Shown: positions 15,669 to 24,767 of the stretch, piece after piece
Layout: each line of letters opens with the position of its first letter
How positions within the stretch are numbered: position 1 is the first letter of the stretch
From: Streptomyces sp. MNU76
GTDB lineage: Bacteria > Actinomycetota > Actinomycetes > Streptomycetales > Streptomycetaceae
Assembly (NCBI RefSeq): GCF_020982545.1
Contig: NZ_JAJKLK010000009.1
Coordinates: forward strand, 186,001 to 250,000
DNA: 64,000 bases
Reading direction: 5' to 3'
Program-made: the position numbers and the translations under genes
The notes under the pieces: model-generated
Told to the model about the DNA's origin: nothing
Databases searched by the model: none
Seen by the model: only the letters and a program-made list of their open reading frames with translations

Positions 15669-18209
15669 ATGGCAACGACCACACCAACCGGTGTGCGGGC
15701 TCACGCCAAGCACGGTGGAGGACCCGCCAAGGGTGCCCCCCACGGCGGTGGCGACCACGCCCCGATGACCCACCGGCAGATCATGGAAGCGCTGACCGGG
15801 CTGCTGCTCGGCATGTTCGTGGCGATCCTGTCGTCGACGATCGTGTCGAACGCGCTGCCGGACATCATCAAGGACCTCGGCGGCGGCCAGAGCGCGTACA
15901 CCTGGGTGGTGACCGCGTCGCTGCTGGCGATGACCGCGTCCACCCCGCTGTGGGGCAAGCTCGCCGACCTGTTCTCCAAGAAGCTGCTGATCCAGCTCGC
16001 GCTCGTGATCTTCGTGCTGGGATCGGCCGCCGCCGGACTCTCACAGAACGCCGGGATGCTCATCGGGTTCCGCGCGGTCCAGGGCATCGGCATGGGCGGG
16101 CTCTCCTCGCTGGCCCAGATCATCCTCGCGGCGATGATCTCCCCGCGTGAGCGCGGCCGGTACAACGGCTACCTCGGCGCCACCTTCGCCACCGCCATGG
16201 TCGGCGGTCCGCTGGTCGGCGGTGTCATCACCGACACCAGCTGGCTCGGCTGGCGCTGGTGCTTCTACGTCGGCGTCCCCTTCGCCGTCATCGCGCTGGT
16301 CGTGCTGCAGCGGACGCTGCACCTGCCGGTGGTCAAGCGCAAGGTCAAGGTCGACTGGGCCGGCGCGTTCCTCATCACCGCCGCGGTCTGCCTGCTGCTG
16401 ATCTGGGTGACGTTCGCCGGTGACAAGTACGACTGGGTGTCGTGGCAGACGTACGCGATGGTCGGCGGCACGGTTCTGCTGCTGGGGCTCTTCCTCCTCG
16501 TCGAGGCGAAGGCGAGCGAGCCGATCATCCCGCTGCGGCTCTTCCGCAACCGGACGATCACCCTGGCCTCGCTGGCCTCGCTCTTCGTCGGCGTCGCGAT
16601 GTTCTCCGGCACCATCTTCTTCAGCCAGTACTTCCAGCTGGCCCGTGGCAAGTCCCCGACCATGTCCGGCGTCCTGACCATCCCCATGATCGCCGGTCTG
16701 TTCGTCTCCTCGACCGTCTCCGGACAGGTCATCACCCGCACCGGCCACTGGAGGGCTTGGCTGCTCGCCGGCAGTGTGCTGGTCACCGCGGGCCTCGGCC
16801 TGCTGGGCACCCTCCGCCACGACACCCCATACTGGCACGTGGCGATCTTCATGGCGCTGCTCGGGCTCGGCGTCGGCATGATGATGCAGAACCTGGTGCT
16901 GTGCACCCAGAACCAGGTCGCCCCGGGCGACCTCGGCGCCGCCAGCTCGGTCGTCACCTTCTTCCGCTCCCTCGGCGGCGCGATCGGCGTCTCGGCGCTG
17001 GGCGCGGTGCTGAGCCACCGGATCACGCACTACGCCGAGGAGGGCCTCGCCAGGCTCGGGGTCTCCGGCTCGGGCTCGGGCCACGGTGAGATCCCCGACC
17101 TGGACGCGCTGCCCGCGCCGATCCGCACGGTCATGGAGAGCGCCTACGGACACGGCATCGGAGACGTCTTCCTCTACGCCGCCCCCTTCGCCGTCCTCGC
17201 GCTCGTCTTCTCCCTCTTCATCAAGGAGGTCCCGCTGAGGACCACCGGAGCGCTCGCCCAGGCGGCCCAGGCGACCGACGCGCCTCGGGCGACCGACGCG
17301 ACCCGGCCGACCGAGGCGGTCCCGGCCGGGACTCCGACCACGGTGTCCACCGGCTCCGCCGCGGCCGACGCGCCCCGGGCAGCGGCAACGGCCTCGGCCG
17401 AGGCCGCCCCGGTCACGGGCGCCGGCAGCGGTAGCGGTAGCGGTAGCGGCGGCATCCCCGTACGGGGGCAGGTCCGCGGGGCCGAGGGCGTGCCCGTGCC
17501 GCGGGCCGCCGTCACCCTGATCTCGCTCGGCGGGCGGCAGCTCGGCCGTTCGGTCGCGGGGGCCGACGGGGCCTACGCGGTGGACGCGCCCGCCGCCGGG
17601 TCGTACGTCCTGATCGCGGCCGCCGACGGGTTCCAGCCCCAGGCGTCCACGGTCGTCGTGAACGACGAGCCGGTCGCGTACGACATCCTGCTCAGCGGGA
17701 CCAGCGGGCTGAGCGGTGTGGTGCGGGCCGCCGGGGCCGGACAGGGCGTGAAGGACGCCATGGTCGTCGTGACCGATGTGCGTGGCGACGTGCTGGCCAG
17801 TGGAGTCACCGGTGAGCAGGGCGAGTTCGGCTTCGGCGAGCTGGTGCCGGGTGAGGTGACCGTCGCGGTGAACGCCGCCGGGTTCCGCCCGCGTGCCCTG
17901 CCCGTCAAGGTCGGCGGCACCGGGATCACCCGGATCGAGATCGACCTGGAGGCCGGGGCCCGGCTCCAGGGGGTCGTACGGGCGCCGGGCGGGGTGCTGG
18001 CCGACGCCAGCGTGACCCTCGTCGACGCGGCGGGCAACGTGGTCGGCACGGCCACCACCGGCGCGGACGGGGCGTACGCCTTCGCCGACCTGGACGGCGG
18101 CGAGTACACGGTCATCGCGACCGGTTACCCGCCCGTGGCCACGGCCCTGACGGTCAGCGGCCCCGGCATCGACGGCCACGACATCGAACTCGCGCACCCC
18201 GGCGAGTAG
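15669..18209 (+). CDS. MFS (DHA2-type) transporter with C-terminal carboxypeptidase-regulatory-like repeats
   Basis: 846 residues from ATG 15669 (MATTTPTGVRAHAKHGG), with AGGAAAAGGAAG upstream. Residues about 34-530 are a 14-helix EmrB/QacA-type drug:H+ antiporter (ALTGLLLGMFVAILSSTIVS, GFRAVQGIGMGGLSSLAQI). An Ala/Thr/Gly linker follows (about 530-595, with SGSGSGSGS), then three tandem carboxypeptidase-D-regulatory-like beta domains: VRGQVRGAEGVPVPRAAVTL, LSGVVRAAGAGQGVKDAMVV and LQGVVRAPGGVLADASVTLV. The topology of the tail is not certain. The next gene starts with a related repeat. The MarR gene upstream probably controls expression. Confidence 0.92.
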   Translation: MATTTPTGVRAHAKHGGGPAKGAPHGGGDHAPMTHRQIMEALTGLLLGMFVAILSSTIVSNALPDIIKDLGGGQSAYTWVVTASLLAMTASTPLWGKLADLFSKKLLIQLALVIFVLGSAAAGLSQNAGMLIGFRAVQGIGMGGLSSLAQIILAAMISPRERGRYNGYLGATFATAMVGGPLVGGVITDTSWLGWRWCFYVGVPFAVIALVVLQRTLHLPVVKRKVKVDWAGAFLITAAVCLLLIWVTFAGDKYDWVSWQTYAMVGGTVLLLGLFLLVEAKASEPIIPLRLFRNRTITLASLASLFVGVAMFSGTIFFSQYFQLARGKSPTMSGVLTIPMIAGLFVSSTVSGQVITRTGHWRAWLLAGSVLVTAGLGLLGTLRHDTPYWHVAIFMALLGLGVGMMMQNLVLCTQNQVAPGDLGAASSVVTFFRSLGGAIGVSALGAVLSHRITHYAEEGLARLGVSGSGSGHGEIPDLDALPAPIRTVMESAYGHGIGDVFLYAAPFAVLALVFSLFIKEVPLRTTGALAQAAQATDAPRATDATRPTEAVPAGTPTTVSTGSAAADAPRAAATASAEAAPVTGAGSGSGSGSGGIPVRGQVRGAEGVPVPRAAVTLISLGGRQLGRSVAGADGAYAVDAPAAGSYVLIAAADGFQPQASTVVVNDEPVAYDILLSGTSGLSGVVRAAGAGQGVKDAMVVVTDVRGDVLASGVTGEQGEFGFGELVPGEVTVAVNAAGFRPRALPVKVGGTGITRIEIDLEAGARLQGVVRAPGGVLADASVTLVDAAGNVVGTATTGADGAYAFADLDGGEYTVIATGYPPVATALTVSGPGIDGHDIELAHPGE

Positions 18210-18288
18210 TTCGGATCTTCGGACCTCCGGGCCTACGAGTTCTCGGGCCTTCGGGCTCTCGGGCCTTCGGGCAGATGACAGTTGAACC

Positions 18289-18325
18289 ACCGGCCGGTGG
18301 AGCCTCCCCCGCTCCACCGGCCGGT
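18289..18325 (+). terminator. Strong hairpin between MFS and YceI genes
   Basis: A 15-bp perfect stem ACCGGCCGGTGGAGC / GCTCCACCGGCCGGT with a seven-base CTCCCCC loop. It may attenuate rather than end transcription, as the next ribosome site is only nine bases later. Confidence 0.75.
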
Positions 18326-18348
18326 CGCATGCTGAGGAGTTGACGAAC

Positions 18349-19212
18349 ATGGGACCGACAGGACAGGCAGGACCCATCGGGCGGGCCGGGCTTACCGCGA
18401 GGATTCGTACGCGGGACGGCTGGGCCGTGTCGCACGCGGTCGTCACCGTGACGGACATGACCGGTACGCAGGTGCTGCGGGCCGAGGCGGACGCCGAGGG
18501 GGTCGCGCACGACCCCGCGCCTCTCGCGCCGGGCGCGTACACGGTGATCGTGACGGCGGTCGGCTACACGCCGATGGCCGCCAGCGTCCTGGTGACCGCG
18601 ACCGGAGGGGCGGAGGTCGGCACGGTCACGCTGACCCGGCTGGGCGGTACGGAACTGCCGCCGCCCGGGCTTTGGACCGTCGATCCCGCCCACTCCTCCG
18701 TCGCCGCCGTGGCACAGCATCTCGGGATCTCCAGCGTGCACGGCCGCTTCACCGAATTCTCGGCCTCCGTCGAGATCGCCCCGACCTCCGACGAGGGAAC
18801 CAAGTCCCGGGTGGAGGCGGTGATCCGGGCCGCCTCGATCGACACGGGGAACGCGACCCGGGACCAGCACCTGCGCTCCCCGGACTTCCTCGACGTCGAA
18901 CGGCACCCCGAGATCACCTATGTCTCGACCGGCCTCACGCCCGTCGGCCCGGACCGGTGGACCGTCCACGGCGAGCTGGGCATGCGCGGGGTCGTACGGC
19001 CGGTCGACCTGGACCTGGCGTACCTGGGCACCGGCGCGGACCCGTGGGGCGGCACCCGCGCCGCGTTCCTGGCCACTGCCGAACTCCGCCGTGAGGACTT
19101 CGCCATGAACTACAACCAGGTGGTGCAGGCGGGGATCGCGGCGATCGGCACGACACTGAGGGTCGAACTGGACGTGCAGGCTGTGCGGGATGGGCGGGGG
19201 CGGGGCGCGTAG
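18349..19212 (+). CDS. YceI family protein with N-terminal carboxypeptidase-regulatory-like domain
   Basis: 287 residues from ATG 18349, with GAGGAG nine bases upstream. Residues about 12-95 (LTARIRTRDGWAVSHAVVTV ... APGAYTVIVTAVGYTPMAAS) are the same beta domain repeated in the pump before it. Residues about 105-285 are YceI, a lipocalin-like barrel that binds long isoprenoids: LWTVDPAHSSVAAVAQHLGI, VHGRFTEFSASVEI, QHLRSPDFLDVERHPEITY. No signal peptide is present. The shared accessory domain suggests the two proteins act at the same place, perhaps touching each other; that is inference. Confidence 0.9.
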   Translation: MGPTGQAGPIGRAGLTARIRTRDGWAVSHAVVTVTDMTGTQVLRAEADAEGVAHDPAPLAPGAYTVIVTAVGYTPMAASVLVTATGGAEVGTVTLTRLGGTELPPPGLWTVDPAHSSVAAVAQHLGISSVHGRFTEFSASVEIAPTSDEGTKSRVEAVIRAASIDTGNATRDQHLRSPDFLDVERHPEITYVSTGLTPVGPDRWTVHGELGMRGVVRPVDLDLAYLGTGADPWGGTRAAFLATAELRREDFAMNYNQVVQAGIAAIGTTLRVELDVQAVRDGRGRGA

Positions 19213-19218
19213 CGCTCC

Positions 19219-19278
19219 GCCAGGGGCGCGGGGAACCGCGCGGCCAACCACGAACGACCCGCGGCCGCCCGACAACAG
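19219..19278. repeat. Dispersed intergenic repeat copy
   Basis: CAGGGGCGCGGGGAACCGCG followed by GGCCAACCACGAACGACCCG and CCGCCCGACAACAGG. The second and third parts are shared almost exactly with the copy at 20738-20825, and the first with 14571. Confidence 0.75.
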
Positions 19279-19321
19279 GACCCCCCGAGCCATGAGGCGC
19301 CCCCGGCCCTACGCTGAGCGC

Positions 19322-19786
19322 ATGGCACGGAACATCGCGACCAACACCTCGGTCTCCCTCGAAGAACTGCTCGACTTCGTACGCCCCCGGCACCGGGCGC
19401 TCCTGCTCACCCGGCGGTCCGACGGAGGTCCTCAGGCCTCCCCGCTGACCTGCGGTGTCGACGACTCGGGCCGGATCGTGGTCTCCACGTACCCCGAGCG
19501 GGCCAAGACCCGGAACGCCAAGCGGGACGAGCGCGTGAGCGTCGTCGTGCTGAGCGACGACTGGGACGGCCCCTGGGTGCAGATCGACGGCACGGCCGAG
19601 GTCATCGACTCGCCGGACTCGGTCGAGCCCCTGGTGGAGTACTTCCGCAACATCTCGGGCGAGCACCCGGACTGGGACGAGTACCGCGAGGCGATGATCA
19701 AGCAGGGCAAGTCGATCATCCGGATCACCCCGGTGAGGTGGGGACCGGTGGCCACCGGCGGCTTCCCGGCACGGCTGGCCCAGTAG
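19322..19786 (+). CDS. PPOX-class (pyridoxamine oxidase-like) F420/FMN-dependent protein
   Basis: 154 residues from ATG 19322 (MARNIATNTSVSLEELLDFV). The split-barrel core ALLLTRRSDGGPQASPLTCG, RIVVSTYPERAKTRNAKRDE and VSVVVLSDDWDGPWVQIDGT matches the actinobacterial PPOX-class family, whose members use F420 or flavin to reduce small substrates or quinone-like compounds in the cytosol. The TKTRN-like basic stretch contacts the cofactor phosphate in structural homologues. Stand-alone, convergent with the TetR gene (100 bases between stops). Confidence 0.9.
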   Translation: MARNIATNTSVSLEELLDFVRPRHRALLLTRRSDGGPQASPLTCGVDDSGRIVVSTYPERAKTRNAKRDERVSVVVLSDDWDGPWVQIDGTAEVIDSPDSVEPLVEYFRNISGEHPDWDEYREAMIKQGKSIIRITPVRWGPVATGGFPARLAQ

Positions 19787-19885
19787 AACCCTCGTCGCCG
19801 TCCGCGACGAGGGCGCCTCGACCTCTCGTGGCCGCCCTCGTTGCGCGCTCCTCAACCCCTCGTCGCCGTCCCCGTCGAGCGCTCC

Positions 19886-20647
19886 TCAACCCCTCGTCGC
19901 CATCACCTCGATGCCGGCGACGAGGGTGTCCAGGGCGTAGACGAAGTCGCGTTCACGCATCGCCTCGACGGTCTCGCCGCCGCGGGCCTCCATGAGGTCG
20001 GCGGAGTGCTGGATGACCTCATGGGGTGCGAGGGAGTCGGACACCGCGCTCATGGCGTTGCGGAAGTACTCCTCCTGGGTCATCCCGGCCGTGGCGGAGC
20101 GTTGCGCGAAGTGGCCCTCGATGGTGCCGAAGCCGTACACGAACTGGAAGACCGCCGCGATGGCACCGGCCTGGCCGCGCGTCGGCAGCCCGGTGCGGCG
20201 GATCACGCGCTGCACGGCGAGCGAGAAGTCCAGCGCGCGCGGGCCGATGTTGAGGAAGGTGCCCGCGAGAGGTGACACCCAGGGGTGGCGGACCAGGACC
20301 GCCCGGTACTCCCCGGCCAGCGTGCGCAGTTGGTCCCGCCAGTCCTCGTCGGAGTCGGGCGGGGGCAGCCGCATCTCGTCGAAGGCCTGGTCGAGGGCCA
20401 GTTCCAGCAGGTCGTCCTTGGTGTCCACGTACCAGTAGACCGACATCGCCGTCACGTGCAGCTCGGCCGCCAGCCGCCGCATCGAGAACTTGGCGAGCCC
20501 CTCGGCGTCCAGCAGCCGTACGGCCGTCACGGTGATCCGCTCCCGGTCCAGCCCCGAGGGCTGTCCGCCCCGCCCGCCCCGCGCCTTCTCGTCCAGCCAC
20601 ACACTGGCCCGCGCGGAACCTCCGGACCGACCGGCTCCCTTCACCAT
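19886..20647 (-). CDS. TetR family regulator (TetR_C type)
   Basis: 253 residues from ATG 20647, with GGAAGG upstream. The N-terminal DNA-binding domain is RERITVTAVRLLDAEGLAKF followed by SMRRLAAELHVTAMSVYWYV, and the rest (DQAFDEMRLPPPDSDEDWRD, FVYGFGTIEGHFAQR) is the TetR C-terminal ligand domain, as in efflux repressors. The frame stays open far 5' into the MFS gene because of GC bias. The neighbouring MFS gene is in the same direction upstream with a perfect-looking operator at 22334-22371, its likely target. Confidence 0.92.
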   Translation of the reverse strand: MVKGAGRSGGSARASVWLDEKARGGRGGQPSGLDRERITVTAVRLLDAEGLAKFSMRRLAAELHVTAMSVYWYVDTKDDLLELALDQAFDEMRLPPPDSDEDWRDQLRTLAGEYRAVLVRHPWVSPLAGTFLNIGPRALDFSLAVQRVIRRTGLPTRGQAGAIAAVFQFVYGFGTIEGHFAQRSATAGMTQEEYFRNAMSAVSDSLAPHEVIQHSADLMEARGGETVEAMRERDFVYALDTLVAGIEVMATRG

Positions 20648-20737
20648 GACGCACCTTCCGAGAACGGCTTCCTCTGTTTCTCCGCCGGTGACGATGCTAG
20701 GCGGAGACCACCGGCTGGAAGGGCCGCGCGCAGCGCG

Positions 20738-20825
20738 CCCTCCAGGGGCGCGGGGCTGTATCGATGTGCGGCTCCGCCGCGTGGGCGCGAGCAACCACGA
20801 ACGACCCGCAGCCGCCCGACAACAG
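20738..20825. repeat. Dispersed intergenic repeat copy with insert
   Basis: CCAGGGGCGCGGGG is followed by a 35-base insert and then GAGCAACCACGAACGACCCG and CAGCCGCCCGACAACAGA, the same tail as the copy at 19219-19278. It separates the TetR gene from the MFS gene. Confidence 0.7.
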
Positions 20826-20834
20826 ACCCCCACC

Positions 20835-22333
20835 CTATGAGGCGCCCACCAACTCCGCTCCCCTTCTCCGCCCGGTGCAGCAGCCCGCCGCCACCAACCC
20901 CCGAGCAGCACAGCCACCGCCCCCACCAGCAGACTCCGTCTCCACTCCGGAGGAGAACGCCGACACCACCGCGGCCCGCTCAGCAGCCGTGTCCGCCCCC
21001 GCCAACGCCGCCGGCAGCGACGCCGCCGCCACCGAGACCAGCGCTGCGAACCGCGAGTTGAGCACGGCCCCCAGCACCGCCACGCCCAGCCCTGTGCCGA
21101 ACTCCGCGAGCGTGCCGTTGATCCCGGCGCCCACCCCCGCCTTGGCCGGCGGGATCGCGCTCATGATCGCGTGCGCCATCGCCGGGTTGGCGACCGCGCA
21201 GCCCACCCCGATCAGCACCAGCCCGAGCAGTGTCCCGGCGTAGCCGCCGGAGGCCATCGTGGCGATGGAGACCAGACCGCCCGCCATCAGCACCATCCCC
21301 AGCGCGATGGACACCGGCGTCCCGAGCTTCGCCGTCCACTTCGCCGACAGGCCCGAGAAGTTGAGGACGACGACGACCAGGGCGAGCGGCGCGGTCCGCA
21401 GCCCCGCCTCCAACGCGTCGTAGCCGAGCACGAACTGCAGATGCTGGGTGAGGAGGAAGAGCGCGCCTCCCATGCCGAACGTGATGAGGACGGCCCCGGC
21501 GACGGCACCGGTGAAACGGCGGTCGCGGAAGAACTGGAGGTCCAGCATGGGGTACGGGACACGGCTCTCCCAGTACGCGAACGCCGTGAGGACGACCGCG
21601 GCGACGGCGGCCGTGGCGAGCACGCGGCCCGAGGTCCAGCCGTGTTCGGGGCCCGAGATGATCGCGTAGACGAGGGCGGTCATACCGACGGTCGACAGCA
21701 GCGCACCCAGCAGGTCCGGCCGGTCGCCCTGTGAATTCTTCGACTCGGGGACCAGTGCGATCACGGCCACCACGCCGAGCGCGGCGACCGGCAGGTTGAT
21801 CAGGAAGATGGCGCCCCACCAGAAGTGACCGAGCATGAAGCCGCCGAGGAGGGGGCCGGCCGCGAAGCCGAGCGCGTTGACCGCCGCCCAGATGCCGATC
21901 GCCCTCGGCTGCTCCTCGGGCGTGAAGATCTGCATGGCGACGGCGAGGGTCGTGGTCAACAGCAGCGCGCCGCCGACACCCATCCCGGCCCGCGCGGCGA
22001 TCAACTGCCCCGTGGACTGGGCGAGTCCGGCCACGAGCGAGCCGATACCGAACAACACCAGCCCCGCGATCAGCATCTTCTTGCGGCCGTAGCGGTCGGC
22101 CGCGCTGCCGGCGGTGAGCAGCAGGCCCGACTGCACCAGCGAGTACGCGTTGATCATCCACTGGATGTCCGAGGTGGCCGCCCCCAACTCCTCGGTGAGG
22201 GACGGGATCGCCACGTTCAGCACGGTGTTGTCCAGCAACACGGTCAGCTGCGCGAGACAGATGACACCGAGGATGAGCCAGCGCTGTGGGTGCCCCTGGG
22301 TGGAGGGGCGGCGGGGACGGCGGGGGTCGACAT
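20835..22333 (-). pseudogene. MFS drug-efflux transporter (DHA2 type) with frameshifts at both ends
   Basis: The central frame is an intact 14-helix EmrB-like pump (LLDNTVLNVAIPSLTEELGA, RAGMGVGGALLLTTTLAVAM). The only good start, ATG 22333 at a leaderless promoter, reads MSTPAVPAAPPPRGTHSAGS and stops soon; adding one C in the CCACCC run near 22300 would join it to HPQRWLILGVICLAQLTVLL in the pump frame. At the C-terminus the frame turns into Gly/Cys-rich nonsense after SAFSSGVETE (near 20945), while another frame continues with a membrane helix VGAVAVLLGGWW. Without the N-terminal repair, translation would need GTG 22241 and lose helix 1. Either sequencing indels or a dead pump. Confidence 0.75.
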
Positions 22334-22371
22334 GTTGTACACCGTAGAACAGCTCTTATACGGCGTACAAC
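22334..22371 (-). promoter_or_regulatory. Leaderless MFS promoter overlapped by TetR-type operator
   Basis: GTTGTACACCGTA at 22334 and TACGGCGTACAAC at 22359 are an inverted repeat with one mismatch over 13-base arms. Read on the minus strand, TTGTAC and TACGGT are a -35/-10 pair with an 18-base spacer. The -10 ends seven bases before the ATG at 22333, so transcription should start at or next to the start codon. The operator covers both promoter boxes. Confidence 0.8.
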
Positions 22372-22377
22372 GCGGTT

Positions 22378-22427
22378 TCCCAGCCCTCCCAGCCCTCCCA
22401 GCCCTCCCGACCCTCCCAGCCCTCCCG
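22378..22427. repeat. CCCTCCCAG tandem repeat
   Basis: Six near-identical 9-base units (CAGCCCTCC and variants) lie between the MFS promoter and the terminator of the glycosyltransferase operon. Confidence 0.75.
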
Positions 22428-22437
22428 GCATACGAAA

Positions 22438-22482
22438 GGGGCGGTGGCCCGGGAGTTCGTCCGCATCCCGGGCCACCGCCCC
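22438..22482 (-). terminator. Terminator of the two-component/glycosyltransferase operon
   Basis: A 17-bp perfect stem GGGGCGGTGGCCCGGGA / TCCCGGGCCACCGCCCC with an 11-base loop, 21 bases after the stop of the GT39 gene. Confidence 0.88.
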
Positions 22483-22502
22483 GCTCACGTCGCGGCCTTG
22501 GT

Positions 22503-24767
22503 CTACTTCGCCTGCGTCAGGTCGTAGAACGTCGTGCCGTCGACCGTCACCGACTCGAAGTTCTCCTGGACCCAGGAGCTGATCTGCGAGGCGGTGCCGT
22601 CGCTGCCGCCGCCGCCCATGCGGCCGCCCGAGCCACCGGCGATGAAGTAGTGGATCTTGCCGTCCTCCACGTACTTCTTGAACTCCGCGAGGGTCGGGGA
22701 CGGGTCGGTGCCGTTGAAGCCTCCGATCGCCATGACGGGGTCGCCGGTGGAGAGCTGGTAGCTCGCCGCGTTCTGGGCGCCGATGGCGGCGGCCGCCCAG
22801 GTGTAGTCCCCCGCGTTCTTCTCCAGCAGTTCCTTGGCCTCGTCGCTGACGGAGCTGCCGTTGATCAGGCCGCCCATGCCGTCACCGCCGCCGCCGGCCG
22901 TACGACCGCCGTCACCGTTCTGCGCCTGGCCGTTGCCCTGACCCTGCTGCTGCTGACCCTGGCCCTGCTGGTTGTTCTGGCCGCCGCCGAAGCCGCCGGC
23001 CGGGGGCTGGCCCATCCGACCGTTGCCCTGTTGGTTGTTCTGACCCGGCATTCCGCCACCGCCACCACCGGGGCCACCGCCCATGCCGCCACCGCCGCCG
23101 GGGCCACCGCCCATGCCGCCGCGGGTCGACGGACCGGCCGTCACGATCGAACCGGTGTGCCCCTCGTTGAGGGTGGTGAGGGTGTACGCCGTCGGGCCTG
23201 CCACCGCCGTGACGAGGCTCAGTCCGACGACCGCCAGGGCCAGCCGCCGCCCCAGCTTGGCCACGAAGACCAGCCCGAGCGCGGCGACCAGACCACCGAC
23301 GAGCACGACCCACTTCAGCCAGGGCAGATAGTCGGAGGAGCGGTTGAGGAGGACGTAACCCCAGACGGCCGTGGCCGTCAGGGCGGCGGCCAGCGTGATC
23401 GACGCCCAGAACTTGTCCCGCTGGTCCCAGAGCAGCGCCGCGCCTATGCCGATCAGCGGAGCGATGTAGGGGGCGAGGGCCACCGTGTAGTACTCGTGGA
23501 AGATGCCCTGCATGAAGCTGAAGACCACCATGGTGATCAGCAGCGAGCCGCCCCAGAGGAGGAAGGCCGCACGGGTGGCGTCCGTGCGCTTCAGCTTCCG
23601 CGTGGCCCAGATCGCGGCGCCGAGGAGGATCAGCGCGGCCGGGATCAGCCAGGAGATCTGACCGCCGACGGAGGAGCTGAACATCCGGTCCCAGCCGGTC
23701 TCACCCCAGTTGCCGCCACCGCCGCCACCGCCGCCACCGCCACCGCCGACGCTGCCGGTCTCCTCGCCGTTGAGACGGCCGAGACCGTTGTAGCCGAAGG
23801 TCAGTTCGAGGAAGGAGTTGTTCTGCGAGCCGCCGATGTACGGGCGGGAGGACGCGGGCCACAGCTCGACGATGGCGACCCACCAGCCGCCGGCCACGAC
23901 CATCGCGAGCCCGGCGAGCAGCACCTGGCTGACCCGCTTCCTCACCGAGGCCGGTGCGAAGACGACGTACACGAGCGCGAGGACCGGCAGGATCAGGAAC
24001 GCCTGCAGCGTCTTGACCAGGAAGGCGAGGCCGATGGCGACACCCGCCCAGACCAGCCACGTCGTCTGCGCCTTCTCCATCGCGCGCAGCGTGCAGTAGA
24101 CCGCCGCGGCCATCAGCAGCGCGAGCGCCGCGTCCGGGTTGTTGAAGCGGAACATCAGCGCGGCGACCGGCGTGAGCGCGAACACCGCCATGGTGACGAA
24201 GCCGGCCGTGGCGTTGAAGCGCCGGCGCACGGCCGCCCACAGCACCCCGGCGGTGGCGACGGCCATCAGGACCTGCGGGAACAGGATCGCGGAGGAGTTG
24301 AGGCCGAAGAGCCGTACCGACAGGGCCATCGGCCAGAGGGAGGCCGGGGGCTTGTCGACGGTGATCGCGTTGGCGGAGTCCAGCGAGCCGAAGAAGAAGG
24401 CCTTCCATGACTGGCTGCCCGCCTGTACGGCCGCCGAGTAGAAGGAGTTGGCGTATCCGGAGGCTGTGAGGTTCCAGGTGTAGAGCCCGCCGATGAGCAG
24501 GAGGGCGAGGAGGAAGACGGGGCGGATCCAGCGGTGGTCCTCGGGCCTGCCTCTCCACAGGCGCCTGGCGAAGGGCTGCCCGGGCTCGCCCGCGCTCGGG
24601 GCCGAGGGCTCGGCGGGCGCCTCCGGAACGACCGGTTCCTGTACGGCGGTCGCGGAGGGCGGGGGTCCCCAGTCGGGACCGGGACCGGGACCGGGGGCGG
24701 GGGCGGGGCGGGGCAGGACCGGGGCGGGATCGCCCGGCCTACTCGTCGTCTCGAAGTGCGTGGTCAT
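22503..24767 (-). CDS. GT39 (ArnT/PMT-like) polyprenyl-sugar glycosyltransferase
   Basis: 754 residues from ATG 24767. A Pro-rich cytoplasmic tail (1-75) precedes about 11 membrane helices. The first external loop carries NSFYSAAVQAGSQSWKAFFF and SANAITVDKPPASLWPMALS, the GT-C/ArnT-type active-site region with the catalytic acidic residues. There are two remarkable glycine tracts: a run of 12 Gly in the loop after NGEETGSV and a Gly/Met/Gln/Asn-rich stretch (GGMGGGPGGGGG, QQGQGQQQQGQG) in the external C-terminal part, followed by a folded end. It overlaps the GT2-GtrA gene by four bases (ATGA). The pair should load a sugar on polyprenyl phosphate, flip it, and transfer it to a wall or protein acceptor. 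Confidence 0.92.
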   Translation of the reverse strand: MTTHFETTSRPGDPAPVLPRPAPAPGPGPGPDWGPPPSATAVQEPVVPEAPAEPSAPSAGEPGQPFARRLWRGRPEDHRWIRPVFLLALLLIGGLYTWNLTASGYANSFYSAAVQAGSQSWKAFFFGSLDSANAITVDKPPASLWPMALSVRLFGLNSSAILFPQVLMAVATAGVLWAAVRRRFNATAGFVTMAVFALTPVAALMFRFNNPDAALALLMAAAVYCTLRAMEKAQTTWLVWAGVAIGLAFLVKTLQAFLILPVLALVYVVFAPASVRKRVSQVLLAGLAMVVAGGWWVAIVELWPASSRPYIGGSQNNSFLELTFGYNGLGRLNGEETGSVGGGGGGGGGGGGNWGETGWDRMFSSSVGGQISWLIPAALILLGAAIWATRKLKRTDATRAAFLLWGGSLLITMVVFSFMQGIFHEYYTVALAPYIAPLIGIGAALLWDQRDKFWASITLAAALTATAVWGYVLLNRSSDYLPWLKWVVLVGGLVAALGLVFVAKLGRRLALAVVGLSLVTAVAGPTAYTLTTLNEGHTGSIVTAGPSTRGGMGGGPGGGGGMGGGPGGGGGGMPGQNNQQGNGRMGQPPAGGFGGGQNNQQGQGQQQQGQGNGQAQNGDGGRTAGGGGDGMGGLINGSSVSDEAKELLEKNAGDYTWAAAAIGAQNAASYQLSTGDPVMAIGGFNGTDPSPTLAEFKKYVEDGKIHYFIAGGSGGRMGGGGSDGTASQISSWVQENFESVTVDGTTFYDLTQAK

